51,060 bases of DNA from DATJHM01 sp035493895 (GTDB lineage: Bacteria > Chloroflexota > Ktedonobacteria > Ktedonobacterales > Ktedonobacteraceae): contig DATJHM010000151.1 of the NCBI GenBank assembly GCA_035493895.1, forward strand, positions 1 to 51,060, read 5' to 3'. The notes under the pieces are model-generated. The model was not told the origin of the DNA, made no database searches, and was given only the letters and a program-made list of their open reading frames with translations. Shown in pieces: positions 42,416-51,042 of this stretch; the first letter of the stretch is position 1; each line of letters begins with the position of its first letter. The translations under genes and the position numbers were made by a program.

Positions 42416-44038
42416 ATGGATGCTCGCTTTTATAACTCAGAAGATATAGATATCGAGCGGCTTGCCAACGATATGACAAATATCTATCTATCACAGGGAT
42501 ACCAGGCGCAGCAGATAGGGAATAAAGACCAGATGTTGTTGCAGCTGAAGAAGGGTGGCGATTTCGAGGCAATTATTGGTATGCAGGCCGCAGTCTCGCT
42601 GACATTGCAACGCACGGCAGGTGGTGTACTGGCAATGATCGGACAGCAGAGATGGATCGATAAGGCGGCGGTCGGTGCGGTAGGTATTGTGGCGTTTCCG
42701 GTGTTATGGCCGCTGGCGTTGACGGCAGGCGTTGGCACGTTGCGCCAGGCAAGCCTGGGGAATCAGGTATTAAATATGGTGGACGGGCTGGTACGACAGC
42801 AGCGTCCGAATATCGTAGGGGGACCGGTCCCGATGCAATTGATGCCGCAGGTGCAGCAGCAATGGGCACCGCCACCATACGCACAAACGCCAGCGTATAT
42901 TCCTCCCCCGCAGGTAGTCGTCTCGCAGGCGCCGACAGCGGCGATTGCTCCGCCCCGGCAGTCATTGCGTTGTGCGAACTGTAACACGCCGTATGAGGCT
43001 GGTGATACCTTCTGCTCAGGGTGCGGTCGTTCGCTGGCACCAGCAAAAGTGTTGTGTCCCAACTGTAATACAGAATTGAAGCCAGGAGTGGCATTTTGTC
43101 CAAAATGTGGAAGTTCAACGTTCCAGGCGAATAAGAGCGCGGCACCGACCTATGCGCCTCAGATGGCTCCTCCATCTGCACCGCCGTCCCGACCGCCGAC
43201 GCCCATGTACACGCCACCCCCGGCATCGCGACCGCCGACTCCGGTATATACGCCACCCCCGGCATCGCGACCGCCGACTCCGGTATATACGCCGCCAGCG
43301 ACCCCGGTGTATACGCCCCCGAGCCCGCCGACAATAGAGCCGCATGCGGCCCCGACCGTGGCCTCCGATCCGGTCCAGCCGAAGCCGCCTGAGCCGTATT
43401 ATATTCCACCGGCCACGCAAGAGCCTCCGGTTGCACCGCCAACCACGATCAGCTATGTGCAGTCGACCGTGCAGAAGCCAGCAACGCCAGCGACCCCGCC
43501 CCGACCACAAAAGCAGTATTATATACCGAGCGAACAGTCGCAACAGGCAGCCGCACAACCGACCATCGCCGATCAGCCTGCGCAGAAGCCAGAAAAGCCA
43601 GCGACGCCACCGCAACAGCAGTATTATGTACCGAGCGAGCAGATCGCATCGCAACCAACGTTGCAGAACCAACCAATTGCCGCGAAACCAGCTACAAATG
43701 CGGCTGCTGACGCAAATGCGGCCTGGGGTATAGTAGTGTTTGAGGATAGCTCGCAGGTAGAGTTAATGGGCGAGCGGGCCATTGTTGGACGCGCAGATCA
43801 TGATCTGGGAGGAGAGCCGCCCGATGTGGATCTGAGCCAGAAGCAGGGCTCGGATACCGTTTCGCGCATTCATGCCGTGCTCGAGCATATTGGCAGTAGC
43901 TATACGCTGACTGACCTGAATAGTACCAATGCCACGAAGCTCAATGGAAAACGTCTTGAGCCCGACAAAGCTGCTCCTCTGAACGATGGGGATGCGCTTC
44001 TGTTTGGCAAAGTGGCGGCCACGTTTAAGAAAGCGTAA
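42416..44038 (+). CDS. Double zinc-ribbon protein with C-terminal FHA domain
   Basis: A 540-residue protein. Residues 1-75 are a small mixed domain, 84-110 a hydrophobic segment that may insert in or lie on the membrane, 185-235 a double zinc ribbon (CANC/CSGC and CPNC/CPKC), 240-420 a Pro/Thr/Gln-rich linker and 440-540 an FHA domain (VVFEDSS..., GRADHDL, VSRIHAVLEHI, LNSTNATKLNG). The FHA keeps the Arg, Ser-x-x-His and Asn of phosphothreonine readers. The linker is built partly from repeats of PTPVYTPPPASRP. GGAGG lies 8 nt before the ATG. A scaffold for Ser/Thr kinase signalling is the likely role. Confidence 0.85.
   Translation: MDARFYNSEDIDIERLANDMTNIYLSQGYQAQQIGNKDQMLLQLKKGGDFEAIIGMQAAVSLTLQRTAGGVLAMIGQQRWIDKAAVGAVGIVAFPVLWPLALTAGVGTLRQASLGNQVLNMVDGLVRQQRPNIVGGPVPMQLMPQVQQQWAPPPYAQTPAYIPPPQVVVSQAPTAAIAPPRQSLRCANCNTPYEAGDTFCSGCGRSLAPAKVLCPNCNTELKPGVAFCPKCGSSTFQANKSAAPTYAPQMAPPSAPPSRPPTPMYTPPPASRPPTPVYTPPPASRPPTPVYTPPATPVYTPPSPPTIEPHAAPTVASDPVQPKPPEPYYIPPATQEPPVAPPTTISYVQSTVQKPATPATPPRPQKQYYIPSEQSQQAAAQPTIADQPAQKPEKPATPPQQQYYVPSEQIASQPTLQNQPIAAKPATNAAADANAAWGIVVFEDSSQVELMGERAIVGRADHDLGGEPPDVDLSQKQGSDTVSRIHAVLEHIGSSYTLTDLNSTNATKLNGKRLEPDKAAPLNDGDALLFGKVAATFKKA
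43211..43288 (+). repeat. 39-bp tandem repeat coding a Pro-rich linker
   Basis: Two nearly identical 39-bp copies, 43211-43249 and 43250-43288, each encode 13 residues. Diverged partial copies flank them (about 43187-43210 and 43289-43320). The unit is in frame, so copy-number changes would lengthen or shorten the linker without breaking the protein. Confidence 0.75.
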
Positions 44039-44054
44039 GCTTTCGTAGAGATAG

Positions 44055-44101
44055 AAAAGCTCGTATTATTGCTCTGAAAAAGAGCGGTAATGCGAGCTTT
44101 T
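44055..44101 (+). terminator. Intrinsic terminator after the zinc-ribbon/FHA gene
   Basis: A 21-bp stem with three G-T pairs (44055-44075 with 44081-44101) and a GAAAA loop begins 16 nt past the stop and ends in TTTT. Confidence 0.88.
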
Positions 44102-44236
44102 GATTCTAGCTCATGTGACGAAAAGCAATCCGCTGCTAGCAAGCAGTAAAAAACGACAATCAATCGCTGTAATACACCCCTCACTACAAAAGCGCCTGGA
44201 ACATGCAGATGCGTTTGCAAAAAGACACAGTATCCC
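44102..44236. other. Gene-free stretch after the terminator
   Basis: About 135 bp with no ORF of note and no strong promoter. A small CTGCT...AGCAG fold lies near 44130-44147. Confidence 0.3.
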
Positions 44237-44265
44237 TTGACAAAACACCAAAGGATAGTTACACT
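44237..44265 (+). promoter_or_regulatory. Strong promoter in a gene-free region
   Basis: A consensus TTGACA (44237-44242) and TACACT (44260-44265) are separated by the ideal 17 bp. The first ORF downstream is only 13 codons. Confidence 0.65.
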
Positions 44266-44316
44266 TTACTATGGTATTAGAGAAATAGATAATATATCGC
44301 ATAAAAGGAGAAAAAC

Positions 44317-44358
44317 ATGGTGCTTCTACGCCTCTGGTCTGATGCGGACCTGTACTAA
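44317..44358 (+). CDS. Thirteen-residue small ORF, possible leader peptide
   Basis: ATG 44317 to TAA 44356-44358 encodes MVLLRLWSDADLY. A near-perfect ribosome site AAAAGGAG lies 6 nt upstream, and a consensus promoter begins 80 nt upstream. This combination suggests real translation. The product is too short for a domain, and its Leu/Arg-rich start recalls leader peptides. It could also encode nothing and mark the 5' end of an RNA. Confidence 0.4.
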   Translation: MVLLRLWSDADLY

Positions 44359-44620
44359 GACTACTGTTCAGGATTGTTGACTGCTTGATAAGCAGGAATA
44401 GCGCATGAGCTGTTTTACTCTTCTTCATATTCTCAGCGATGAGAAGTGACCCCATGACGTTGCCTCGATGTACGAAGAGTTGAGCTACCCGGACAGTATG
44501 TCTCCCGTTACTGTCTGAGGAGTTCTCGAAAAATCCCCTGGAAAAATATGCCTTTCATACTTTTTGCAATTCCTCAGATAGTTGTGAAGCTCGGCCTTGT
44601 ATCTACATGTGGAAAATTTG
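44359..44620 (+). ncRNA. Putative structured RNA or leader
   Basis: Downstream of the small ORF are several short stems: CTGCTT/AAGCAG (about 44380-44395), TTCTCA and TGAGAA closed by a GCGA tetraloop (about 44428-44443), and GACAGTA/TACTGTC (about 44491-44514). No protein frame crosses them. They could form a regulatory leader for the small gene at 44755 or a small RNA. The evidence is local folding only. Confidence 0.3.
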
Positions 44621-44754
44621 CCTCTGCCCGATAACTCAGATAATTGTTCTTGCGCAGAACCAGACAGAAGGTGTCAGTTTGTGCAGATTATGCTGAGATG
44701 GTATGTGAAACTTGTGGGCAGAGGATTGGTTGTGTAAAGGAGATACGCCTCTTT

Positions 44755-45012
44755 ATGTTTCCAGATCAATTTCAGAGTATCCTGAATATGATGGCTATTC
44801 GAGAAATGCTGAAAATGTGGGCAAAACGTGAGCAGAGAGAGAAAGATCCACCAGAGAAGCGACGATCGTTTATGCAATGGGTCTGGTTTTGTCTGAGCAC
44901 ACTGGGCATTGGGATGAGCAAGCTGGGCAGGCAGATTGAGCAGGTAGGCTTCTATGTAACCTGGTTCGCCTTGCGCAAGAGAGTAGAAGACTCTCCCGAA
45001 TATTACGACTAG
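44755..45012 (+). CDS. Small membrane-associated hypothetical protein
   Basis: An 85-residue protein starting MFPDQFQSILNMM. It has a charged helical first half (KMWAKREQREKDPPEKRR) and one hydrophobic segment (FMQWVWFCLSTLGIGM) near residues 42-58, ending SPEYYD. AAAGGAGA at 44736-44743 lies 11 nt before ATG 44755. The frame is open to 44644, and an upstream ATG at 44698 would add a CETCG motif, but it lacks a ribosome site. No family is recognised. It stands alone between the structured region and the permease gene. Confidence 0.5.
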   Translation: MFPDQFQSILNMMAIREMLKMWAKREQREKDPPEKRRSFMQWVWFCLSTLGIGMSKLGRQIEQVGFYVTWFALRKRVEDSPEYYD

Positions 45013-45220
45013 TGTAGTTTGAGCACGGAGCCGCTCTATAGGGCTGATTATTTCGCTAGAGCGGCATTGTTCTCTGAAAATTCATTTGTATTGTTATGGC
45101 CGGACAGAAAAAAGCTGTATCTTTTGTATCGTTTATTGTAATATATGCATATGCATCGTGAAACAAAGGGCAAATGCCGTTCTGCCTGAATTACTTTGTA
45201 GTTTTATACAAAGGAGAAGT

Positions 45221-46675
45221 ATGGCTGCTGAATCTTCCTCCGCAGTCACCGAGACCCCGTCTCAGCGATTGCGCCCGAACTCCATTGGTTTGCCAGGGGT
45301 ATTATTTCAATCTATTACAACCATGGCCCCGGCCTCAGCGGTAAGTTTTAGCTTAGGTGCGGCGATCCCCTACGCCGGAGCATCTCTTCCACTGGTCGTA
45401 TTTATCACCTTCCTCGTATGTATTTTGATTGCGCTCAATATCAGCGCGCTTGCCAGGCACCTTCCTTCAGCCGGAGGATATTTCACCTACGTCTCGCATG
45501 GCCTGGGGAACCATGTTGGCTGGATAGCGGGCTGGTTATTTAATCTGGCCTACATCCTGATTGTGCCATTTCAATTACTCGTATTGGGACCGGTTATGGA
45601 CTCTTTTATGCAGAGCACATTTCATGTCTCATTTGGAGCCTCCGGCTGGGCAATCTGGGCCGTAGTCTTCGCCGTAGTGATATTTATCCTGACGTATGTA
45701 GGCATTAAGATCTCGGCAGATCTCGGTGTGATAGTTGGTGCGATAGAAATTATCGTCTTTGTTGCGCTTTCAATCGGCCTGATCATTTCAGCCGGTAGTC
45801 AGAACACGGCCGCTGTTTTCACGCCAAATTTTAGCCAGCAGCCGGGCCTGGGGGGATGGCAGGGGATTCTGTTTGGCATGATCTTCACTGTGCTGGCCTT
45901 TGCTGGCTTCGAGTCGGCAGCGCCACTGGCAGAAGAGTCGCGCAATCCACGGAAGACAGTCTCGCGCGCAATCTTGCTGGCAACCATCTGTATTGGAGCG
46001 TTTTATATCCTCTGTTCTTATGCAGGTGTTGTCGGTTGGGGTGTGACAAAAATCGGGAATTACGGACAGAATTCAGATCCGTGGGGAACAATGGCGTCGC
46101 GTATCTGGGGACCCTGGCAGATACTGGTCATACTGGCAATTCTCAACAGTGCTCTGGCTAATTCGAACGCGGGCGTCAATGCTGCGACACGCGTGCTCTA
46201 TGCAATGGGCAGGACCGGGACGTTGCCTCGTATACTGGCACGTTTGAACGGGTTCAGTGCGCCCGGCGTGGCGATTATATTGACTATGGTCCTTGCAGTC
46301 GTGGCGGCGCTGGCGGCTGGTTTTGCGTTTACCCCTCTGGGAGGTTTTGCGTTCCTGGGAGCGGTGCTCTCCGTGCCTATTATTCTCGTCTACATGCTCA
46401 CCTGTCTCTCCGTGCCTTTTTATTATCGGCGTGAGCGGCCACAGGAATGGAATATACTGCGCCATATCGTCGTGCCGGTGATACCTTTGCTGGTATTGGC
46501 CTGCGTGCTGGTATTCCAATTTGTGCCGTTGCCAGCAGCACCACTATTGTACGTAGGTCCAATTGTTGCCGTCTGGCTGATACTGGGCATCATCATTGTG
46601 ATCGTATTGAGCCAGCGTGCTCCGGCATTACTGCTCAAGGGGCAAAAAATCTATACTGGCGAAGAGGAGGAGTAA
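45221..46675 (+). CDS. APC-superfamily amino acid permease
   Basis: A 484-residue membrane transporter with 12 predicted helices. The start of the fold is PNSIGLPGVLFQSITTMAPA, with the substrate-binding unwound helix GAAIPYAGAS, the helix 3 LPSAGGYFTYVSHGLGNHVG, FAGFESAAPLAEESRNPRK in helix 6 and NAATRVLYAMGRTGTLP. These are typical of amino acid/polyamine secondary transporters driven by protons; the substrate cannot be read. AAGGAG lies 6 nt before ATG 45221; the frame is open from 45086 but those codons lack a site. No metabolic gene for an amino acid is beside it. A strong terminator follows. Confidence 0.92.
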   Translation: MAAESSSAVTETPSQRLRPNSIGLPGVLFQSITTMAPASAVSFSLGAAIPYAGASLPLVVFITFLVCILIALNISALARHLPSAGGYFTYVSHGLGNHVGWIAGWLFNLAYILIVPFQLLVLGPVMDSFMQSTFHVSFGASGWAIWAVVFAVVIFILTYVGIKISADLGVIVGAIEIIVFVALSIGLIISAGSQNTAAVFTPNFSQQPGLGGWQGILFGMIFTVLAFAGFESAAPLAEESRNPRKTVSRAILLATICIGAFYILCSYAGVVGWGVTKIGNYGQNSDPWGTMASRIWGPWQILVILAILNSALANSNAGVNAATRVLYAMGRTGTLPRILARLNGFSAPGVAIILTMVLAVVAALAAGFAFTPLGGFAFLGAVLSVPIILVYMLTCLSVPFYYRRERPQEWNILRHIVVPVIPLLVLACVLVFQFVPLPAAPLLYVGPIVAVWLILGIIIVIVLSQRAPALLLKGQKIYTGEEEE

Positions 46676-46738
46676 TATCTGGCAACCTATGAATGGGGTT
46701 GTGAGATAACTGTGCGGAAGTAAGGATAGAAGTAGAAA

Positions 46739-46791
46739 ATATGCTGAAAGCATAGCTCATTTGTTAGCTATGCTTTCAGCATATATTTTTT
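46739..46791 (+). terminator. Intrinsic terminator of the permease gene
   Basis: A perfect 19-bp stem (46739-46757 with 46766-46784) with an 8-nt loop is followed by ATTTTTTC. It is the strongest terminator in the window. Confidence 0.93.
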
Positions 46792-46861
46792 CTTGTCTCC
46801 TCTGCTGAAAGTAGATATGGTTGAAGTATTACTGAACAAAGCAGAAAAAAGGAGACAGGCA

Positions 46862-47875
46862 ATGCGCATCCTTATCATTGGAGGCACCCGACTCATGGGG
46901 CCGTCTATCGTCGAAAGTCTGCATGCAGCGGGGCATACCGTGACCATCTTTCATCGTGGTCAGACGCGCATCGAATTACCCGAGGGCGTAGAAGAGATTA
47001 CGGGGGATGTCAACCAGCTTGCAGACTACAGCGGGCAACTTCGCAGCCTGCAAGCTGATGTTGTGCTGGATATGATGGCGATGACAGAAATGCAGGCCGA
47101 GGCACTGATGGAAACCTTTATTGGCTTTACACGCCGCGTCGTTGTGCTCAGCAGTCAGGATGTCTACCGGGCCTTTGGACGTGTGAACCGAACGGAGAGC
47201 AGCGAAGTCGATCCTTCATTAATCACAGAAGATTCGCCCCTACGCGAAAACTTCTATCCCCATCGTGAGCATGGTAGAGGCGCGTTTTATCATGATTATG
47301 ACAAAATCCTCGTCGAGCGTATCGTCATGAAATATCCCGACCTGCTGCCGGGCACTATCCTGCGCGTGCCAGCTGTCTATGGACCACGGGACTATCAGCA
47401 TCGTATGTTCTCCTTTCTCAAACGCATGCTCGATGGGCGTCCGGCAATTTTGTTGGAAGAAAATGTGGCAAACTGGCGCTGGGGACATGGCTACGTTGAG
47501 AATATCGCGGACAGTATCGTCCTATCGATCACCGATGAGCGTGCTAGCGGACGTATCTATAACGTCGGTGAGCCATTTGCATTGACCGTGGCCGAGCGTA
47601 TCGAACAGATCGCGCGTGTTGTCGATTGGCATGGGCGTATCGTCACTTTGCCGGAGGAGCGTATTCCCGTAGGCCAGCGCTGGGGGATTAACGCTGCTCA
47701 GAATGTCATCGCTGATACCAGTCGTATTCGCCAGGAACTGGGCTACAGCGAGCGTATCGGTCTGGAAGAAGCATTTCGCCGTACGATAGCCTGGGAGCGT
47801 GCCAATCCGCCTGAGCAGATCAATCCTGCCGAGTTCGACTATGAGGCAGAAGATAAAGTGCTGGCAGAATTATGA
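46862..47875 (+). CDS. NAD-dependent epimerase/dehydratase-family protein
   Basis: A 337-residue extended SDR-like protein. The N-terminus MRILIIGGTRLMGPSIVESL carries the GGTRxxG form of the dinucleotide loop seen in atypical SDRs such as the mRNA-binding CSP41 group. The acidic GDVNQL motif, LVLSSQDVYRAFG (with the active-site Ser) and GTILRVPAVYGPRDY follow. The usual YxxxK has become HDYDKILVE, which keeps Tyr and Lys but spaces them closely, so activity is uncertain. ATG 46862 lies within GGAGACAGGCA; the frame is open from 46793. The gene stands alone before the valS leader. Confidence 0.85.
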   Translation: MRILIIGGTRLMGPSIVESLHAAGHTVTIFHRGQTRIELPEGVEEITGDVNQLADYSGQLRSLQADVVLDMMAMTEMQAEALMETFIGFTRRVVVLSSQDVYRAFGRVNRTESSEVDPSLITEDSPLRENFYPHREHGRGAFYHDYDKILVERIVMKYPDLLPGTILRVPAVYGPRDYQHRMFSFLKRMLDGRPAILLEENVANWRWGHGYVENIADSIVLSITDERASGRIYNVGEPFALTVAERIEQIARVVDWHGRIVTLPEERIPVGQRWGINAAQNVIADTSRIRQELGYSERIGLEEAFRRTIAWERANPPEQINPAEFDYEAEDKVLAEL

Positions 47876-47913
47876 AGATCACACTACATAGCGAGCATTT
47901 CCCATATAAGAAC

Positions 47914-47942
47914 TTGACAATTGTGTGCGTACTCGATAGACT
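47914..47942 (+). promoter_or_regulatory. Promoter of the valS T-box leader
   Basis: Consensus TTGACA (47914-47919) and TAGACT (47937-47942) are separated by 17 bp, so transcription starts near 47949. Confidence 0.75.
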
Positions 47943-47948
47943 ACACAC

Positions 47949-48254
47949 AGATAAAAGATAACCAAAAAAGAAGAGAGACGAGGAGCAGGAGGAGTAGGTG
48001 TTGTGGGCCGTCAGAGAGAGAAGAGCGGAGGCTGAGACTCTTCCCCGGTGGAGCACACTGAAGGTCGCCTGCGAGTCTGGAACGTAACTTATGTCGATTG
48101 AGCCGGTCGGTTCTCGCATAAGAGAAGTGCCACGGGCCTGCCCGTTAACGCAGTGTAGAGGATCAAACCAGGCTAGCATGCTGAAGCTTTGATCGAAACA
48201 AGGTGGTACCACGAGCAGTATCCTTTCTCGTCCTTGACGGGAGAGGATTTTTTT
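47949..48254 (+). promoter_or_regulatory. T-box leader of valS
   Basis: A transcription-attenuating riboswitch that reads uncharged tRNA-Val. The T-box sequence AACAAGGTGGTACCACG is at 48197-48213 and matches the consensus, with the TGGT bulge pairing to the tRNA acceptor end. Stem I contains the specifier loop: AGTA (47993-47996) faces GAA (48060-48062), flanked by GGTGT/ACACT above and GCAGG/CCTGC below. The nucleotides following GAA include GTC (48064-48066), a valine codon, then G. The terminator (48220-48230 with 48238-48248, 11 bp, T-run 48248-48254) competes with the antiterminator. Confidence 0.9.
48220..48254 (+). terminator. T-box terminator hairpin
   Basis: ATCCTTTCTCG pairs with CGGGAGAGGAT over 11 bp with two G-T pairs and a 7-nt loop, followed by seven T. 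It overlaps the 3' side of the T-box antiterminator region. Confidence 0.88.
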
Positions 48255-48315
48255 ATGTTCCATTCGGGAAATAGCTGGTAGCGTGGGTTTTAAACGACTA
48301 CATACGGGAGAGGGA

Positions 48316-51042
48316 ATGATCGAGCAACAAAAAAATCAGGAGCCCGATTCGACAGCATCAGTGAATGCGATTCCGAAAGCATACGAGCCACAGGCCGTCG
48401 AAAGTAAATGGTATAAATTCTGGGAAGAGGGCGGTTACTTCAAGCCGCGTCCAAACCCACGTAGCAAGCCCTTTGTGATCAGTATGCCCCCGCCCAATGT
48501 GACCGGCGCGTTGCACCTGGGACATGCGATTACAAGCACCATCGAGGATATTCTTATCCGTTATCATCGCATGAAAGGCGACGAGACGCTCTGGGTACCT
48601 GGAGAGGATCACGCCGGAATCGCTACCCAGACCGTCGTCGAGCGTTTGCTGGCTCGTGAGGGGACAGATCGACATCAGATCGGGCGTGAGGCATTTCTGG
48701 AGCGCGTCTGGCAGTGGGTTGATCAATACAAGAGCCGCATTCAGGACCAGCATCGTCGTATGGGAGCCTCCTGCGATTGGTCTCGTGAGCGTTTCACACT
48801 CGACGATGGATTGACGAAGGCCGTGCGCGAGGTGTTTGTGCGCCTGTACGAAGAAGGGCTGATCTATCGCGGCGAGCGTATTATCAACTGGTGTCCAGAC
48901 TGTCGCAGTGCCATCTCAGATCTGGAGGTCAACCATGTCGATACTGTTGGCACATTGACCTACGTGCGCTACCCGCTCAAGCCGCTTGAGGGCGAGACCG
49001 AGACGAAATATATTACCGTCGCAACCACGCGCCCCGAGACCATCCTTGGTGATACAGCGGTCGCCGTGAATCCTAAAGACGCGCGTTATAAAGAGATCGT
49101 CGGTCGGCTGGCAATTCTGCCCGTGCTCGGACGCGAGATCCCGATCGTTGCCGATGACGCCGTCGATGCCAGCTTTGGCACAGGAGCCGTCAAAGTCACG
49201 CCCGCGCATGATCCCACCGACTTCGAGATTGGCGAGCGTCATCATCTGCCGCGTATCCAGGTTATCGGCTTCGACGCTAAAATGACTGCTGAGGCTGGGC
49301 CGTACGCTGGACAGGATCGTTTTGAAGCGCGCAATCAACTGGTTGCTGACCTGAAAGAACAGGGATTTATCGTCAAAATCGATGAGTATCTTGTCCCTCT
49401 CGGCCGTTGTCAGCGCAGCGATACGATTATTGAGCCGTTGATCTCCAAGCAGTGGTTCGTCAAAATGGCTCCGCTCGCGACCCCCGCAATGGGCGCAGTC
49501 CGACATGGCTTGATCAAGATCATTCCCGAGCGTTTCAACAAAACCTACATGGACTGGTTAGAGAACATCCACGACTGGACGATCTCGCGTCAGCTCTGGT
49601 GGGGACATCGTATCCCCGTCTGGTATTGCGATAATTGTGGGCAGATGACCGCGAGCCGCACAGACATCACTACCTGCTCGCATTGTAACAGTGAAGTCGT
49701 CCATCAGGATGAAGACGTGCTGGATACCTGGTTCAGTTCCTGGTTGTGGCCCTTTAGCACGCTCGGCTGGCCCGATGTGACGCCCGATCTGTTGAGATAC
49801 TATCCGACCAGCGTCATGGAGACGGGCTACGATATTATCTTCTTCTGGGTTGCACGTATGGTGATGTCAGGCATCCACTTCATGGGCACGCCGCCGTTTG
49901 AGACCATCTATCTGCATGGATTGGTGCGTGACGCAAAGGGCGAGAAGATGAGCAAATCGAAGAATAACGTCGTCGATCCGCTCGAGATTATGGATAAGTA
50001 CGGTACTGATGCTCTGCGCTTCACGCTCGCAACCAGCAGCACGCCCGGGAATGACATGAAGCTGGTGGAAGAGCGCATCATCGGAAATCGTAATTTTGCC
50101 AACAAGATCTGGAACGCCTCGCGCTTCGTCATGATGACGACGGCAGAGATTGGTGGAGGGGTGCCATCCATCAACGAAGTGCAGCCACGTACGCTGGCGG
50201 ATCGCTGGATACTGCATCGTCTGGCGCGCGTTGTCGAGTCGGTGACGCGGCTGATCGAAGATTTTCAGCTGGGAGAGGCGGGACGTCAGATCAATGATTT
50301 CTTCTGGTCAGATTATTGTGACTGGTATGTAGAGACAGCCAAAGTGCAGATTCAGGGCGATGAGCAGGAGCGCCGCTCGACCGCTGGCATTCTGCGTATG
50401 GTCCTGGATCAGAGTTTGCGTCTGCTGCATCCGTTCATGCCGTTTGTCACTGAAGAAGTCTGGCAACTGCTATACAGCACCAGCGAGTCAGCACAGGAGC
50501 GTTGGCCTGCTTCGGCGTTGATTATCGCAGCCTGGCCGTATGCTTCTATGCTGGCGATCGACGAAGAGGCGGATGAGCAATTCAAGCTCGTGCAGGAAGT
50601 GATCACGCGTATTCGTGATGCGCGCAACCAGATGAACGTCGAGCAAGCGAAGCGCATACCGGTCATCATGGCTGTAGGCGAGTTGCAGGAGATGTTTGAA
50701 GCTCAGGCCCCGTTGATTGAATTTCTGGCGCGCACCGAGAAGCCGCAACTCCATTCCGCACTCACGCAGAAGCCAGAGCAGGCGATGAGCTTGCTGGCAG
50801 AGAGCGTCGAGGTCTATCTACCGTTAGCGGGCATGCTGGACCTTGGGAAAGAGGTGGCGAGGCTGGATAAAGAGATTGGGCAGGTGCAGCAGGACATTGC
50901 GCGTGTGCAGGGGAAATTGGCCAACGAGAACTTTGTCGCTCGCGCAAAACCGGAAGTTGTGGAGAAAGAGCGTGAGAAGTTGGCGGGACAAGAGGAGCGT
51001 CTTGGAAAACTTCAAGCGCGACGTGCTGAGCTTGCTGGATAA
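48316..51042 (+). CDS. valS: Valyl-tRNA synthetase
   Basis: A 908-residue class I synthetase that charges tRNA-Val. The HIGH motif is ALHLGHA in PPPNVTGALHLGHA near residue 55, the KMSKS loop is GEKMSKSKNN near residue 550, and the editing domain (CP1, with TTRPETILGDTAVAV and GTGAVKVTPAHDPTDFEIG) lies between them. The anticodon-binding domain follows, and the final 60 residues form the coiled-coil arm typical of ValRS. The gene ends just before the window edge at a TAA. ATG 48316 has GGGAGAGGGA directly before it and is chosen over the GTG at 48283. Transcription is controlled by the T-box leader upstream. Confidence 0.96.
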   Translation: MIEQQKNQEPDSTASVNAIPKAYEPQAVESKWYKFWEEGGYFKPRPNPRSKPFVISMPPPNVTGALHLGHAITSTIEDILIRYHRMKGDETLWVPGEDHAGIATQTVVERLLAREGTDRHQIGREAFLERVWQWVDQYKSRIQDQHRRMGASCDWSRERFTLDDGLTKAVREVFVRLYEEGLIYRGERIINWCPDCRSAISDLEVNHVDTVGTLTYVRYPLKPLEGETETKYITVATTRPETILGDTAVAVNPKDARYKEIVGRLAILPVLGREIPIVADDAVDASFGTGAVKVTPAHDPTDFEIGERHHLPRIQVIGFDAKMTAEAGPYAGQDRFEARNQLVADLKEQGFIVKIDEYLVPLGRCQRSDTIIEPLISKQWFVKMAPLATPAMGAVRHGLIKIIPERFNKTYMDWLENIHDWTISRQLWWGHRIPVWYCDNCGQMTASRTDITTCSHCNSEVVHQDEDVLDTWFSSWLWPFSTLGWPDVTPDLLRYYPTSVMETGYDIIFFWVARMVMSGIHFMGTPPFETIYLHGLVRDAKGEKMSKSKNNVVDPLEIMDKYGTDALRFTLATSSTPGNDMKLVEERIIGNRNFANKIWNASRFVMMTTAEIGGGVPSINEVQPRTLADRWILHRLARVVESVTRLIEDFQLGEAGRQINDFFWSDYCDWYVETAKVQIQGDEQERRSTAGILRMVLDQSLRLLHPFMPFVTEEVWQLLYSTSESAQERWPASALIIAAWPYASMLAIDEEADEQFKLVQEVITRIRDARNQMNVEQAKRIPVIMAVGELQEMFEAQAPLIEFLARTEKPQLHSALTQKPEQAMSLLAESVEVYLPLAGMLDLGKEVARLDKEIGQVQQDIARVQGKLANENFVARAKPEVVEKEREKLAGQEERLGKLQARRAELAG

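Noticed and set aside
43211..43288. CRISPR-like direct repeats
   Set aside because: The repeats are adjacent without spacers and in frame within a Pro-rich coding linker.
43115..43672. Long Arg-rich minus-strand frame opposite the FHA gene
   Set aside because: Arises from the repetitive Pro-rich codons of the plus-strand gene.
44111..44455. 114-codon minus-strand frame
   Set aside because: Spans the strong plus-strand promoter and terminator; no start site or recognisable pattern.
46793..46861. Upstream extension of the epimerase-like gene
   Set aside because: The added 23 residues begin just past the permease terminator and the ribosome site is at the ATG 46862.
47820..48263. 147-codon minus-strand frame
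   Set aside because: It is antisense to the valS T-box leader, which explains the region better.
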